From contig CAMNHH010000100.1 in the NCBI GenBank assembly GCA_946539175.1, positions 1-7,921 of the forward strand: 7,921 bases of DNA, given 5' to 3'. Under the pieces are notes generated by a model. That model was given only the letters and a program-made list of their open reading frames with translations. It was not told the DNA's origin and did no database searches. Positions within the stretch are counted from its first letter, which is position 1; every line of letters begins with the position of its first letter. Of the stretch, positions 7,606 to 7,921 are shown piece by piece. The position numbers and the translations under genes are program-made. This DNA comes from an uncultured Clostridia bacterium. GTDB taxonomy: Bacteria; Bacillota; Clostridia; Oscillospirales; Oscillospiraceae.

Positions 7606-7625
7606 TTTCAAATTGCCATTTGAAA
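7606..7625. repeat. AT-rich inverted repeat
   Basis: The arms TTTCAAAT (7606-7613) and ATTTGAAA (7618-7625) pair perfectly around loop TGCC. GGAGG lies immediately upstream (7601-7605), but no convincing gene follows. The palindrome sits between two heptamer blocks. It could be an operator or the core of the intergenic element; no assignment is supported. Confidence 0.45.
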
Positions 7626-7635
7626 TCATTGAAAA

Positions 7636-7689
7636 GGGAATAAGCGGCTCAAGCAGCCGCTTATTCCCTAATCTCTATTCCCTATTTTC
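7636..7689. repeat. Inverted repeat merging into 7-bp repeats, site 4
   Basis: The arms GGGAATAAGCGGCT (7636-7649) and AGCCGCTTATTCCC (7655-7668) pair perfectly, 14 nt each, with a 5-nt loop CAAGC. The right arm's last seven bases start a heptamer series: TATTCCC (7662), TAATCTC (7669), TATTCCC (7676) and TATTTTC (7683). On the - strand the unit reads GGGAATA. The unit differs from AATTGAG but the period is the same. The block ends 3 bp before the uvrA -35 box. A weak terminator role is possible, but there is no uninterrupted T-run. Confidence 0.65.
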
Positions 7690-7692
7690 CTG

Positions 7693-7721
7693 TTGCTTAT
7701 TTTCATGTTTTCTGATATAAT
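7693..7721 (+). promoter_or_regulatory. Promoter of uvrA
   Basis: The -35 is TTGCTT (7693-7698), the spacer is 17 nt, and the -10 is a perfect TATAAT (7716-7721) preceded by TGA (extended -10). Predicted start is near 7728, with a leader of about 40 nt. I see no Firmicutes-type LexA box (GAAC-N4-GTTC) between the promoter and the ATG at 7768. SOS control, if any, is not obvious here. Confidence 0.7.
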
Positions 7722-7767
7722 ATACGGTACGATACTATACAAACGCAAAGAAAACACGGTGAACGAC

Positions 7768-7921
<154 letters not shown>

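Noticed and set aside
7613..7719. Small TTG-start frame after GGAGG (7601-7605).
   Set aside because: It would encode 35 residues that run straight through the hairpin, the heptamer repeats and into the uvrA promoter, so coding is unlikely.

Overview
The window looks like a chromosomal stretch from a GC-rich Gram-positive Clostridia member, most plausibly a gut Oscillospiraceae-type bacterium. Codon third positions are strongly G/C. Ribosome sites are GGAGG- or GAGG-like, and intergenic DNA is AT-rich. Each of the four promoters I can place has a near-consensus, sigma-A-like -10 preceded by TGn, with exactly 17 nt between the -35 and -10 boxes. A short C-terminal scrap at the left edge resembles the end of an S-layer-homology domain. 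The family assignment is inference from general style; no taxonomic marker such as rRNA is present.

Layout, left to right. (1) The last codons of a + strand gene (1-65) face a strong, perfectly paired hairpin (85-119) that separates it from a convergent gene. (2) On the - strand is a two-gene operon: an MBOAT membrane O-acyltransferase (1189-2796) followed 17 nt later by a membrane-anchored SGNH/GDSL protein (140-1171). This is the classic pairing for acylation of a cell-surface polymer. (3) A compact divergent promoter region (2797-2951) drives that operon leftward. Rightward it drives a minimal DEAD-box RNA helicase (2952-4181) and an ATGA-overlapped, divergent DprA/Smf-like protein (4178-5071). 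(4) glmS (5211-7052), glucosamine-6-phosphate synthase, has its own promoter and no room for a glmS ribozyme. It is followed by a small bacterial PH-domain protein (7111-7518) with an acidic, EF-hand-like tail. (5) A 249-nt non-coding region (7519-7767) holds hairpins, 7-bp tandem repeats and the promoter of uvrA, whose first 51 codons close the window.

Functionally, cell-envelope genes (MBOAT/SGNH, glmS, possibly the SLH-like tail) are interleaved with nucleic-acid genes (helicase, DprA-like, UvrA). Most of this is ordinary housekeeping. The most unusual signal is non-coding. Four intergenic sites carry degenerate repeats with a strict 7-bp period (AATTGAG-like or GGGAATA-like), each beside or inside a hairpin. 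One copy supplies the stop codon of the SGNH gene. The best protein-level curiosities are the divergent DprA-like protein coupled to a helicase and the PH-domain protein with an Asp-rich calcium-loop-like tail. I found no CRISPR array, transposase, tRNA, rRNA or clear new multi-gene system.
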